This document shows positions 1-6,650 of a stretch of 16,455 bases of DNA, piece by piece (within the stretch, counting starts at the first letter, position 1; each line of letters begins with the position of its first letter). The stretch is from a bacterium (GTDB lineage Bacteria > CSSED10-310 > JAJRTK01). The stretch is taken from NCBI GenBank assembly GCA_024278345.1, contig JAJRTK010000385.1:1-16455 (forward strand), written 5' to 3'. Below the pieces are notes generated by a model. The model saw only the letters and a list, made by a program, of their open reading frames with translations, made no database searches and was not told where the DNA came from. The position numbers and the translations under genes are program-made.

Positions 1-40
1 GCCTCCGCCGGGTTCCAGGGCTGGAAGCCCCGGGGCGGCG
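1..40. repeat. Stem-loop repeat at left window edge
   Basis: An imperfect hairpin lies at 15-33: CCAGGGCT, loop GGA, AGCCCCGG, with one mismatch. It is preceded by a GGGTT spacer. The first 17 bases repeat exactly the last 17 bases of the window (16439-16455). This stem-loop therefore reads as the next unit of the tandem hairpin array at 16369-16455. The GGA loop is shared with hairpins at 16429-16445 and 6130-6144. Confidence 0.7.
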
Positions 41-55
41 TCTGAAATCTGAACC

Positions 56-80
56 GTGGCCGGTACCATGACCGAGGCCC
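56..80 (+). repeat. 25-bp repeat, inverted copy at right edge
   Basis: Positions 56-80 are identical to the reverse complement of 16316-16340 over 25 bases, and the match stops abruptly on both sides. The unit contains an interrupted palindrome (GGCCGGT, spacer, ACC...GGCC). Both candidate upstream start codons of the membrane protein gene (GTG 56, ATG 68) lie inside this repeat. That is a reason to doubt them as the native start. Confidence 0.8.
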
Positions 81-120
81 CCTTCCGCTTTGCGTGGAGA
101 CCCCGATTGTCGAGGCATTC

Positions 121-126
121 AGGAGG
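121..126 (+). promoter_or_regulatory. Shine-Dalgarno that decides the start of the first gene
   Basis: AGGAGG stands 7 bases upstream of an in-frame TTG at 134. It is a perfect match to the anti-SD core at ideal spacing. Neither GTG 56 nor ATG 68 has a comparable site upstream. Confidence 0.6.
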
Positions 127-133
127 AATTAGA

Positions 134-613
134 TTGTTGGGATGGATCGCTGCTACTTGGGGTGCCCTTGGAGTTTATCTCCTGCTGGGAAGCGCTGTTT
201 ACCGCTTGTACGATGTGGGGTTACAGGCCTTCGGGACTCCCTTTCACTGGTGGCATTGGGGATTGCTCGCGCTCTGGGCTACCATCATGGGCTATGGGCA
301 AGGTTACCGAGGATTTCAGAAAAAATTCTCGCCCCGGGTCGCGGCCCGGGTGGCCTATCTGAAACAGCATCCGACCTTCATTCGCTTGCTTTTCGCGCCC
401 GCCTACTGCATGGGCTATTTCGGCATCGAGCGGCGGCAGCAAATCTTGATCATCCTCCTGACTCTGACCATGGTGGGGTTGGTGCTGTTGTTGCGCATTT
501 TAGCTCAGCCGTGGCGGGGAATCGTCGATCTCGGAGTCGTGGTGGGCCTTGTCTGGGGACTTGGTTCCCTGGGCTACTCCATCCTGCGGGAGTTCCAGGA
601 CTCCACTGCGTGA
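134..613 (+). CDS. Small multi-pass inner-membrane protein, unknown function
   Basis: I do not recognise a named family. From TTG 134 the protein is 159 residues with clear hydrophobic segments at about 2-20, 39-57, 102-123 and 129-150, and a weaker one near 85-98. Basic loops (KKFSPRVAARVAYLK, ERRQQ) lie between them. The pattern is a four- or five-pass membrane protein with no soluble domain or catalytic motif. TTG 134 is preferred because it alone has a perfect AGGAGG SD. In-frame GTG 56 and ATG 68 would give 185 and 181 residues, adding an Arg-rich tail that begins inside a dispersed 25-bp repeat. If one of those is the true start, the repeat has supplied the N-terminus. The next gene starts 351 bases downstream, so co-transcription is uncertain. 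Confidence 0.75.
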   Translation: MLGWIAATWGALGVYLLLGSAVYRLYDVGLQAFGTPFHWWHWGLLALWATIMGYGQGYRGFQKKFSPRVAARVAYLKQHPTFIRLLFAPAYCMGYFGIERRQQILIILLTLTMVGLVLLLRILAQPWRGIVDLGVVVGLVWGLGSLGYSILREFQDSTA

Positions 614-768
614 GATTGCTTGGCGGCTTCACTCCGACCGGAGCTCCTCGCCGTGAATTCCCGGTTGAATATCTGGCCACGGGGCAGCGGTTCGCCAGGG
701 GCGAAAATGGCGATGAGCGGGCGTCGGACGGCGCCCGATGGGAGCGGAACGCAACACGAAGGAGAAAA

Positions 769-834
769 ATGGGCTTACTTAGATCTTCGTTCCTAACGCC
801 AGGCTATGGGAATGATGTGTGGCAACGGGATTGA
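769..834 (+). CDS. Possible 21-residue small ORF or leader peptide
   Basis: An ATG at 769 has AAGGAG at 759-764 with a 4-base spacer. It opens a frame of 21 codons ending in TGA at 832-834, with peptide [21 protein letters not shown]. It lies 130 bases upstream of the aldolase start and could be a translated leader. There is no run of regulatory codons and no clear attenuator hairpin behind it. The SD is the only evidence, so a chance ORF is quite possible. Confidence 0.2.
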   Translation: MGLLRSSFLTPGYGNDVWQRD

Positions 835-955
835 CGGAAGCGGAGGGAAGTCTTACAGTCGTGGCGACTTCTGGGAAGAGCCTCCACCGGGACCGCGGCT
901 GGATGCGCTGGAGGCCTGTTTTTCCCCTTCCTATCCAATCGATTCCCCCGACACT

Positions 956-960
956 GGAGG
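956..960 (+). promoter_or_regulatory. Shine-Dalgarno fixing the aldolase start
   Basis: GGAGG lies 4 bases before ATG 965. The protein from this ATG opens [10 protein letters not shown], which matches the usual N-terminus of this aldolase family. This supports 965 over the upstream in-frame ATG at 806. Confidence 0.65.
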
Positions 961-964
961 CGCC

Positions 965-2017
965 ATGTTCCACAAAATTCAGTCGCTCCTGGGCAAAGAG
1001 GCGGAAAATCTGCTCCAACACCGCTGTGAAACGATTCCCAAAGAGCAACTTCATTTGCCGGGTCCCGATTTCATTGATCGCGTTCACGTGGATTCAGACC
1101 GCTCGCCGGCCGTGTTGCGCAATCTGCAAAACCTCTTTGGCCACGGCCGATTGGCGGATACGGGATACGTCTCGATCCTCCCCGTCGATCAAGGCATTGA
1201 ACATTCAGGTGGAGCATCCTTTGCGCCCAACCCCATCTATTTCGATCCCGGCAATATCTGTAAATTGGCCATCGAGGGCGGCTGCAATGCCGTCGCTTCA
1301 ACTTTGGGGGTTCTTGGGGCTGTGGCGCGGAAATACGCCCACAAGGTTCCCCTCATCCTCAAAATCAACCACAACGAAATCCTAAGCTATCCCAGTCGAT
1401 ACGATCAGACGCTGTTTGCCTCGGTGGACCAGGCATTCGAGCTCGGCTGTGTTGCCGTGGGGGCGACCATCTATTACGGTTCAGCCGAGTGCCGCCGCCA
1501 GATCCAGGAGATCAGCGAGGCTTTTGCTCATGCCCACAGTCTTGGGATGGTGACGATCTTGTGGTGTTACCTGCGGAATCCGGCTTTTAAGACAGCCGAA
1601 ACCGACTATCATGCTTCGGCCGATCTCACCGGCCAGGCCAATCATCTGGGCGTCACCATCGAAGCCGATATCATTAAACAGAAACTTCCCGTCAACAACC
1701 ATGGCTATACCGCCTTGAAGTTTGGGAAGACACACCCCAAGGTCTACAGCGAACTCTCTTCCGATCATCCTATCGATCTTTGCCGCTACCAGGTGGCGAA
1801 TTGCTATATGGGCCGGGCGGGGCTCATCAATTCAGGAGGAGCCTCCGGGGAAAACGATATCCAACAGGCTGTTCGCACCGCCATTATCAACAAAAGAGCC
1901 GGAGGAATGGGCCTCATTTCCGGCCGCAAGGCGTTCCAAAAGCCCATGAGCGAGGGGGTCGAAATCCTGAATGCCATCCAGGATGTCTATCTCTGTTCCG
2001 AGGTCACTGTTGCTTAA
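965..2017 (+). CDS. fbaB: Class I fructose-bisphosphate aldolase, DhnA/FbaB type
   Basis: It cleaves fructose 1,6-bisphosphate to dihydroxyacetone phosphate and glyceraldehyde 3-phosphate, and can run in reverse, through a Schiff-base lysine in the cytoplasm. The 350-residue length is normal for this bacterial/archaeal-type class I family. Typical stretches are all present: [11 protein letters not shown] near the N-terminus, [75 protein letters not shown], and [15 protein letters not shown] near the C-terminus. Lys238 in ADIIKQK is the likely Schiff-base residue by analogy with E. coli FbaB. The start at 965 is chosen for its GGAGG site and family-length N-terminus. No glycolytic gene sits beside it, so it appears to be a monocistronic housekeeping gene. 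Confidence 0.95.
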   Translation: MFHKIQSLLGKEAENLLQHRCETIPKEQLHLPGPDFIDRVHVDSDRSPAVLRNLQNLFGHGRLADTGYVSILPVDQGIEHSGGASFAPNPIYFDPGNICKLAIEGGCNAVASTLGVLGAVARKYAHKVPLILKINHNEILSYPSRYDQTLFASVDQAFELGCVAVGATIYYGSAECRRQIQEISEAFAHAHSLGMVTILWCYLRNPAFKTAETDYHASADLTGQANHLGVTIEADIIKQKLPVNNHGYTALKFGKTHPKVYSELSSDHPIDLCRYQVANCYMGRAGLINSGGASGENDIQQAVRTAIINKRAGGMGLISGRKAFQKPMSEGVEILNAIQDVYLCSEVTVA

Positions 2018-2118
2018 CACTCATGGAGACCAATCGGGCCACAGAAGCATGAAAGGCAGCACGCCGCGGCCTCCATGCTCTCCGTTGGGCGCTCCCGGTT
2101 GGCCGGCAAGAAGCGGGC

Positions 2119-2136
2119 GCAGGCCGGAAGGCCTGC
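2119..2136. repeat. Palindromic hairpin, GCAGGCC stem
   Basis: A perfect 7-bp stem GCAGGCC/GGCCTGC encloses the loop GGAA. It shares the GGCC(T)TCC/GGAAGGCC core with the elements at 2167-2184 and 2339-2362. Confidence 0.6.
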
Positions 2137-2166
2137 ACCCAAAATCCGTTCCCCGGGACCTTTTCG

Positions 2167-2184
2167 CATGGAGGCCTTCCGGCC
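2167..2184. repeat. CATGGAGGCC repeat, first copy
   Basis: These 18 bases occur again at 2339-2356. The inner palindrome is AGGCC-TTCC-GGCC. A second CATG follows at 2190-2193. The segment GACCTATCA just downstream recurs inverted (TGATAGGTC) at about 2325-2334, so the two copies flank a roughly 150-bp stretch as a composite inverted structure. Confidence 0.55.
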
Positions 2185-2250
2185 TTTCGCATGGGGGACC
2201 TATCAAATTGTCGTGTTTTTGCTTTACAATTTTCTTCGCCGAAACGGTGG

Positions 2251-2269
2251 CACCGGCATCTTGCCGGTG
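2251..2269. repeat. CACCGGC-ATCTT-GCCGGTG stem-loop repeat
   Basis: A perfect 7-bp stem with a 5-base loop is followed at about 2272-2315 by a second interrupted inverted repeat (GCCCTCC...GGAGGGC, enclosing GGCT...AGCC). I associate this style of dispersed intergenic repeat with Verrucomicrobia and Planctomycetes genomes; that is recollection, not a search. Confidence 0.6.
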
Positions 2270-2338
2270 TAGCGCCCTCCGGGCTGCACGGAGCCGGGAA
2301 GGAGGGCCGCCCTGTCAACCGAATCTGATAGGTCTCCG

Positions 2339-2362
2339 CATGGAGGCCTTCCGGCCTCCATG
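2339..2362. repeat. Perfect 10-bp-stem palindrome CATGGAGGCC
   Basis: CATGGAGGCC, loop TTCC, GGCCTCCATG. It is the full-palindrome version of the copy at 2167-2184. No T-run follows, so a simple rho-independent terminator is unlikely. Confidence 0.65.
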
Positions 2363-2366
2363 CTGG

Positions 2367-2384
2367 CGTGTACTTTCACGGTAA
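2367..2384 (+). repeat. Mini-hairpin CGTG-TACTTT-CACG, related copy at 6512-6531
   Basis: The 16 bases at 2369-2384 match 6516-6531 at 15 positions (TGTACTTTCAYGGTAA). The single difference is matched by the paired base in the other arm: CGTG/CACG here, CATG/CATG there. Pairing is therefore kept. Confidence 0.5.
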
Positions 2385-3036
2385 AGGTCCTGCTGCCTTT
2401 TTGTCGAGCGTGACTGACAAAGTGGCAATGATCCCGTGAGTCGCCTTGCTAAGTTGTTCCGCGGGGCCGAGACCGATTGAGGGCACCGAGCATCGGGTGG
2501 CCGGTGCCAAGCGCGGCGAGAGCCGCCAACGTGGCCACCGCTCACCGGTTTGCCCATGGAGCGCCTGGTTGTTTCGTGAACTTCTGGGAGCAGAATAGGG
2601 AGCGGAGTCTTTCCATGGGTGTCTGCGCTGGCGTTTTTGGTAAGCTCCGCATAGGCTAGGGTAATCGTGACTCTGCTCGCCAGTGCGGGCGGAACTGTTG
2701 AACCCGAACTTTTCTTCCAGAATTGACTGCGGCTCTCTGTTCGGTGTTCCCGCCTCAGCCCTTGCACGGAAGGGGTGTATGGTCCGCCCCTCCTTGGCGG
2801 GACCGCGCCTTAGGTTGCCTCGCACTTGATCGAGGGCGGGAAACCCGAGATGGTGTCCGCGATTTGGCATGAGATCTGCTTAACGACACGCAGTGTTCTC
2901 CTTCAAACCTTGTCCGGGCGGCGATGTCTTGGCCCTCACGGCAAGAGGATCGGGCTCGCTCGTTGGCCGTTGGGGGCCTGGTGTGATGCGAGTCTTTCCA
3001 CAGGAACCTGCCTGACCTGCTGCAAAGGAATCAGCC

Positions 3037-5178
3037 ATGACCGAAGTCCAGGGAACTTCATCCGAGCAAGGCCTGGCGGCGCAGCTTCCCGAATCTCTCC
3101 AATCTCGTTACCGAGTGACGGGATCTCGGTCTAATGGGCGAGGGGAATTGATTTTGGAGCTGGAAGACTCTTCGGATGGGGCTAGGTTGGAAGCGTTGGT
3201 GCTGGATCGGTTTCCGAATTTCATGCGGAAGCAGATCCCGGACATCCGTTTCGAGTCGAATCGGATTGTTTCCGAGGCGACTTCCTACAATGAAGATGGC
3301 TCAAAGGCTGTGGTTGTTTATCAGCCGGCAGGTGTGCCATCGCTTTTGGATAGGCTATCCAATGGTCAAGTATGGCCGACTCGCGCCGCTTACCTAGTTC
3401 TGCAACATCTGGTCAAGGCGATCCAGCCGCTCCACCAACAGGGGATTGGCGTTGGGGATATTGGCCCTGAGCGCATTTTCGTCACCAGCGACCTCGATAC
3501 CGCCGTATTACTCCATGGTCTGTCATGCTCTTATGCGACGTTGTTTGGCCGCTCGGTTTACGTCGATCCTAGAGACGACGTGGCCTCCCTGGCGGCAATG
3601 ATGGTCTGGATGCTTACCGGATCGCGGGTGACCGACACCTCTTTTGATGAGCAAGGCAATCTTCGGGCGCCGGGTTTGTCGGAGGCTTTGAAACAGGTTT
3701 TCCAGCGGGGCATGGATCCGCAGAGGAACCGGCGTTACAAGACGGCCGAGGCTTTGCTCAAAGCCGTCCAGCTCGCGTTGGTGGCTCCATTCCAGCCCGA
3801 GTCCGTGAAAACACTCCGGTCCGAGCACCGGAAATTCGATTTCCCGCTCCAGAAGAAGCCCAATAAGGGGCTTGTCCTGGATATCGTCTTGTGCATGCTC
3901 ATCGCTCTAGGGATTCAGATCGGCTTTCTGACCCAGCGCCTCCAGGCGAACATCAGCACCGATGTTCGGTTCGTCGTCGATACCGATCCAGAAGGAGCGG
4001 ATGTTCAGGCTCACTTTCCCGACGGGCGCGTGGAAGAGTGGGGCAAGACTCCCATTGACCGCAAGGTTCGGTTTACGCCACAGGCTCAAACAGCCAGGCT
4101 CATGGTCACGAGGCCCGGTTACGTGCGCTCTGTCGTGGAGATCAAGGACAACACTCCTGATGTCAAGTTGCCTGTGCTTCCCGCGGGCCGGCTTTTCTTG
4201 GAGGCCCGCGTTGATCTTGGTCCCTACCGCGACGAAGAACCTGAAGAGGTGGCCGCAGCGGAGGAATCTGGCGCCGAGGTGGAAGAGCCGGCTTCGCCCA
4301 GGGTGACTGCGGCTTCGATCCGACCTCTATTTCTTCAGTCCCAGCTCTTCATCGATCAAAGCGAATTCCTCTACCGGCCCGCGGAATGGGGTCAGTCCCA
4401 CTTTGAAACACCCATGAGCCGTTTTTGGGTGGCCTTGGCGGACTTCGAGAAGGCGCTGGACAACCTTTTTGGCAAGCTGCATTACGATGTGCTGAAGTAC
4501 GGGGCGTTTGCGATCGTCAACTTTGGAGGGTGGCTGCTCATCGCTCTGCTGCTAGGTCATTACGTTTCTGGCTATGCTCGGAAGACGCGGATCACAAACG
4601 AGGCGCTCGATGCCTATGAAGCAGGCGACTATACCAAGGCGGAGGACCTCTTCCAGCAGGCCTTGGAGTTCGATTTCCTCGATCAGAACATCGTCTTTTA
4701 CCAGGCTTTATGCGCATGGCGGAAAGAGGAATACGAGAAGGCGTTGGAGAAGTTCCGCAGTGTCATCGACGATTTCGGGCATTCTGATGCGGCCACGGCG
4801 ACGGCCAGTCTCTTCTTTATTGCGCAGTGTTTCTTCTGGCTTGGCAATTACACTCGGGCCTCGCAGTTTTACGAGCGCTACCTCCATCATGAGGTCGATA
4901 GCGTGATCGCCATGTTCAACTTGGCGCAATCGAGCTTTTTCGATTCGGATCTGCCCCATGCGCGGCGGTGGTTCAAGAGGGCGCTGCAGAAGGACCCGGA
5001 GCTTGCCGTCGCCCGTGAGTACCTCGAGCGGATCGAACAAATCGCCGTTCAGAGCAAGCTGCCTTTCCTCAAGGAGGGCGCGGAAGGCGAGGATCGATAC
5101 CGCCGACGGATGCAAAGATCGGGATACCGGCGGCGGACCCTCCTTGGGGGCAGTGGCGATACTGGCTATAAATACTAG
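3037..5178 (+). CDS. Membrane pseudokinase with PEGA domain and TPR repeats
   Basis: 713 residues. Residues about 20-250 look like a degenerate Ser/Thr protein-kinase fold. LHQQGIGVGDIGPERIFV (Asp141) aligns with the catalytic loop HRDxKPEN, but Lys and Asn are replaced by Gly143 and Arg146. The DFG position reads LHG, and no VAIK lysine is evident. DDVASLAAMMVWMLTG (Asp180/181) and RRYKTAEALL match the kinase C-lobe. Hydrophobic segment 1 (about 279-299) is followed by a PEGA-like beta domain (about 311-380), an acidic linker, hydrophobic segment 2 (about 490-513), four TPR units (about 521-680) and a basic tail. The topology suggests cytoplasmic pseudokinase and TPR parts with an extracytoplasmic PEGA region. 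Function is probably scaffolding or ligand binding rather than phosphotransfer. AAAGGA lies about 7 bases before the ATG. The secreted-protein gene follows 68 bases later and is probably co-transcribed. Confidence 0.85.
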   Translation: MTEVQGTSSEQGLAAQLPESLQSRYRVTGSRSNGRGELILELEDSSDGARLEALVLDRFPNFMRKQIPDIRFESNRIVSEATSYNEDGSKAVVVYQPAGVPSLLDRLSNGQVWPTRAAYLVLQHLVKAIQPLHQQGIGVGDIGPERIFVTSDLDTAVLLHGLSCSYATLFGRSVYVDPRDDVASLAAMMVWMLTGSRVTDTSFDEQGNLRAPGLSEALKQVFQRGMDPQRNRRYKTAEALLKAVQLALVAPFQPESVKTLRSEHRKFDFPLQKKPNKGLVLDIVLCMLIALGIQIGFLTQRLQANISTDVRFVVDTDPEGADVQAHFPDGRVEEWGKTPIDRKVRFTPQAQTARLMVTRPGYVRSVVEIKDNTPDVKLPVLPAGRLFLEARVDLGPYRDEEPEEVAAAEESGAEVEEPASPRVTAASIRPLFLQSQLFIDQSEFLYRPAEWGQSHFETPMSRFWVALADFEKALDNLFGKLHYDVLKYGAFAIVNFGGWLLIALLLGHYVSGYARKTRITNEALDAYEAGDYTKAEDLFQQALEFDFLDQNIVFYQALCAWRKEEYEKALEKFRSVIDDFGHSDAATATASLFFIAQCFFWLGNYTRASQFYERYLHHEVDSVIAMFNLAQSSFFDSDLPHARRWFKRALQKDPELAVAREYLERIEQIAVQSKLPFLKEGAEGEDRYRRRMQRSGYRRRTLLGGSGDTGYKY

Positions 5179-5246
5179 TCATGCATGCGGGTCATGGACG
5201 TTTGTCAGGCTAGGAAAGGTGCGGACCAAATCTGAAAGGGATTTCG

Positions 5247-5984
5247 ATGCTGCTCAAAGGTTGTCTCAGATTCCCCCAGCGGGTGTTGCTCCAGGGCGTG
5301 AGCTTTTCTTTGCTCTTCGCCTTGACGATGTCTTCGGCGCGGGCGCAGACCGAGCCGAAGCCCGAAGAAGGGAACTATCAAACCTACACGAATACCAAGG
5401 GCTGGTGTGAAACCCGCAACTTGCCGGTAATGGAGTTCAAATTTAACTATCCGGAGTCCATGAAGCTCGTGGAAGACTACCGGTTGGGGTTGAGCAACTA
5501 CGTGAAGGTTGAGTGGGCGAGCGCCGACGGCGTCACGGCGGAGAGCTTCGCCGTTGGATCCATGACCTCGGAAGCTGGCTACACCAACGAAGTTCTTCGC
5601 TACCTGGCGGGGCAGATTGTCGGCAAGCTCTCAGCGGACTTCCCGAAGTTCAAGTTGGTGTACGGTGACATGAGCACCATGGGGGAGCTCAAGGGTTATG
5701 AGGTCGCCTTTTATTCGTCTGTTCCCCACGAAGTCTATGGAAAACTCGAGATGTTCGGGCGGGTCTTTCTTGTTCCCTACAATGAGACGCTGGGCGCAGT
5801 GATGCTGAATATCGTGACCAACAGGACCCGTGTGTTGAAGCGAGTGCAGGACATAGGGAAAGTGGGGAACTCGAAGATCATTCAGGAGAGTTTTGAGTTC
5901 ATCTACCCGGAAGATCCCAATAACCCCACGGTGGAGGTCACCGGTGAGGCGGCAGAGGCTACCGATGGAGAGAACTCCGAATAG
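5247..5984 (+). CDS. Secreted protein of unknown function
   Basis: 245 residues. A signal peptide is clear: basic start, hydrophobic core about 13-28, and likely cleavage after ARA (33) before QTEPKPEE. The mature part is an alpha/beta domain: EFKFNYPESM near the start, then alternating strands such as YVKVEWAS, YEVAFYSS, VFLVPYN and GAVMLNIV. The YPESM opening and strand order recall PsbP/Mog1-type folds, but this is a weak impression and no family is assigned. The tail is acidic (GEAAEATDGENSE). GAAAGGG sits 6 bases before the ATG. Following the pseudokinase/PEGA protein closely on the same strand, it may be a periplasmic partner of it; that is inference. Confidence 0.75.
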   Translation: MLLKGCLRFPQRVLLQGVSFSLLFALTMSSARAQTEPKPEEGNYQTYTNTKGWCETRNLPVMEFKFNYPESMKLVEDYRLGLSNYVKVEWASADGVTAESFAVGSMTSEAGYTNEVLRYLAGQIVGKLSADFPKFKLVYGDMSTMGELKGYEVAFYSSVPHEVYGKLEMFGRVFLVPYNETLGAVMLNIVTNRTRVLKRVQDIGKVGNSKIIQESFEFIYPEDPNNPTVEVTGEAAEATDGENSE

Positions 5985-6042
5985 AGTCTAACTAGGTATG
6001 CCGGGTATCAACGTAAGCCGGGACGCCCGCCAAAATAAAGAC

Positions 6043-6066
6043 GGGGTATCCACGCAAGGCGGGACA
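6043..6066 (-). repeat. 24-bp inverted repeat, left arm
   Basis: The arm begins GGGGTATCCACG and ends GGCGGGACA. Its exact reverse complement occurs at 6231-6254 and again at 6627-6650. A degenerate direct copy lies at about 6002-6024, 41 bases upstream. The arms bound a 212-bp (6043-6254) or 608-bp (6043-6650) segment, like a MITE. No target-site duplication is visible at any of the edges. Confidence 0.75.
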
Positions 6067-6104
6067 GAACAGAAAAAAAAGGAAAACGCGTAGCGTACAA
6101 AAAC

Positions 6105-6254
6105 GTGGGTCCAGGGCGAAGCCCTGCCAGGGGATGGAATCCCCGGACCACCTTCGGGTAACGCGCGGCGTGACCCGCCGAGCGATAGCGAGGCGTTGCC
6201 CGGAGGCTTGCGATTCCACAGTCCCGGGAATGTCCCGCCTTGCGTGGATACCCC
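6105..6254 (+). repeat. Hairpin repeat unit, copy A (150 bp)
   Basis: It opens GTGGGT, then CAGGGC-GAA-GCCCTG (6112-6126) and GGGGAT-GGA-ATCCCC (6130-6144). The ~110-bp core (6144-6254) follows, with a GGGTAACGC...GCGTGACCC stem, CGCC...GGCG around GCGATAGC, and ATTCC...GGAAT. It ends with the 24-bp inverted-repeat arm at 6231-6254. Bases 6084-6116 match 16348-16380 at 28 of 33 positions, with all five differences being transitions. Confidence 0.75.
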
Positions 6255-6287
6255 CAAGTTGCAACGGGAAGATGAGCGAGCTCCCTG

Positions 6288-6423
6288 GTGGGTGCGGGGC
6301 AAAGCCCTGCCGGGGACCGGGGCCGGCGGCCCCGGACGACCTTCGGGTAACGCGCAGCGTGACCCGCTGAGCGATAGCGAGGCGTTGGCGCTTGCGGTTC
6401 CACAGTCCTGGAATTGTCCCGCG
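6288..6423 (+). repeat. Hairpin repeat unit, copy B (136 bp, truncated end)
   Basis: It has the same order as copy A: GTGGGT, hairpin GCGGGGC-AAA-GCCCTGC (6294-6310), hairpin CCGGGGCC-GGC-GGCCCCGG (6317-6335), then the core. The two leading hairpins have stems different from copy A but equally paired. The right arm is degenerate after TGTCCCGCG and lacks the GGATACCCC end. Confidence 0.75.
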
Positions 6424-6459
6424 TTAACGAGCATGATCCCAGTGGCCACACCCCGGAAG

Positions 6460-6529
6460 ATGAAAGTGCATGGTGCCGAGCGCCATAACCACGCCGTCGA
6501 AGATGGATTTAACCATGTACTTTCATGGT
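6460..6529. repeat. Inverted repeat containing TACTTT mini-hairpin
   Basis: 6460-6474 and 6512-6526 are inverted copies, matching at 14 of 15 bases and separated by 37 bases. The right arm is part of a perfect local hairpin ACCATG-TACTTT-CATGGT (6512-6529). It lies between copies B and C of the larger repeat. The second half is related to 2369-2384. Confidence 0.6.
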
Positions 6530-6540
6530 AAGTGGATGCC

Positions 6541-6650
6541 CGGACCACCTTCGAGTCACGCAAACGTGACCCGCCGAGCGATAGCGAGGCGTTGCCCGGA
6601 CGCTTGCGATTCCACAGTCCCGGGAATGTCCCGCCTTGCGTGGATACCCC
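6541..6650 (+). repeat. Hairpin repeat unit, copy C (110 bp)
   Basis: The core unit only, without the two leading GTGGGT hairpins, ending in a perfect 24-bp arm at 6627-6650. Near its start the GGGTAACGC stem of copies A and B is replaced by GTCACG-CAAA-CGTGAC. This is a different sequence that still forms a perfect 6-bp stem. Confidence 0.75.

Larger units (their letters stand above)
614..964. other. Intergenic region upstream of the aldolase
   Basis: These 351 bases hold no conserved gene. The aldolase frame stays open back to ATG 806, but the extra 53 residues do not resemble the family and the ATG at 965 has its own SD. The one notable item is a short ORF at 769-834 with a strong SD. I see no convincing terminator or -35/-10 pair. 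Confidence 0.5.
2018..3036. other. 1-kb non-coding stretch with palindromic repeats in its first third
   Basis: No reading frame here has family-like composition, and the minus-strand frames at 2315-2870 are rich in Arg, Ser and Pro with no recognisable domain. 2090-2400 is packed with hairpins (listed separately). 2400-3036 is less structured; a bulged hairpin (GGTCCGCC...GGCGGGACC) lies at 2781-2804 without a T-run. I recognise no tRNA, 6S, SRP, tmRNA or RNase P RNA. It may include the promoter of the gene at 3037, but no clear -35/-10 pair is visible. Confidence 0.6.

Noticed and set aside
806-964. Longer 403-residue aldolase from ATG 806
   Set aside because: The extra 53 residues do not resemble the family, and ATG 965 has a GGAGG site and a family-typical N-terminus.
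2339-2362. Rho-independent terminator for the aldolase
   Set aside because: The palindrome is strong but more than 320 bases past the stop codon, has no T-run, and is a dispersed repeat.
2315-2870. Two overlapping minus-strand frames of 150 and 164 codons
   Set aside because: They have low-complexity Arg/Ser/Pro composition, they start or end in palindromic repeats, and they resemble no family.
5988-6563. Minus-strand 191-codon and overlapping plus-strand frames with recurring peptides such as VPPCVDTP
   Set aside because: The peptide repeats follow from DNA repeats read in several frames. There is no SD and no domain.
6144-6650. CRISPR-like array
   Set aside because: Only three long (~110 bp), diverged units at irregular spacing with internal hairpins; there are no short identical repeats with uniform spacers and no cas genes.
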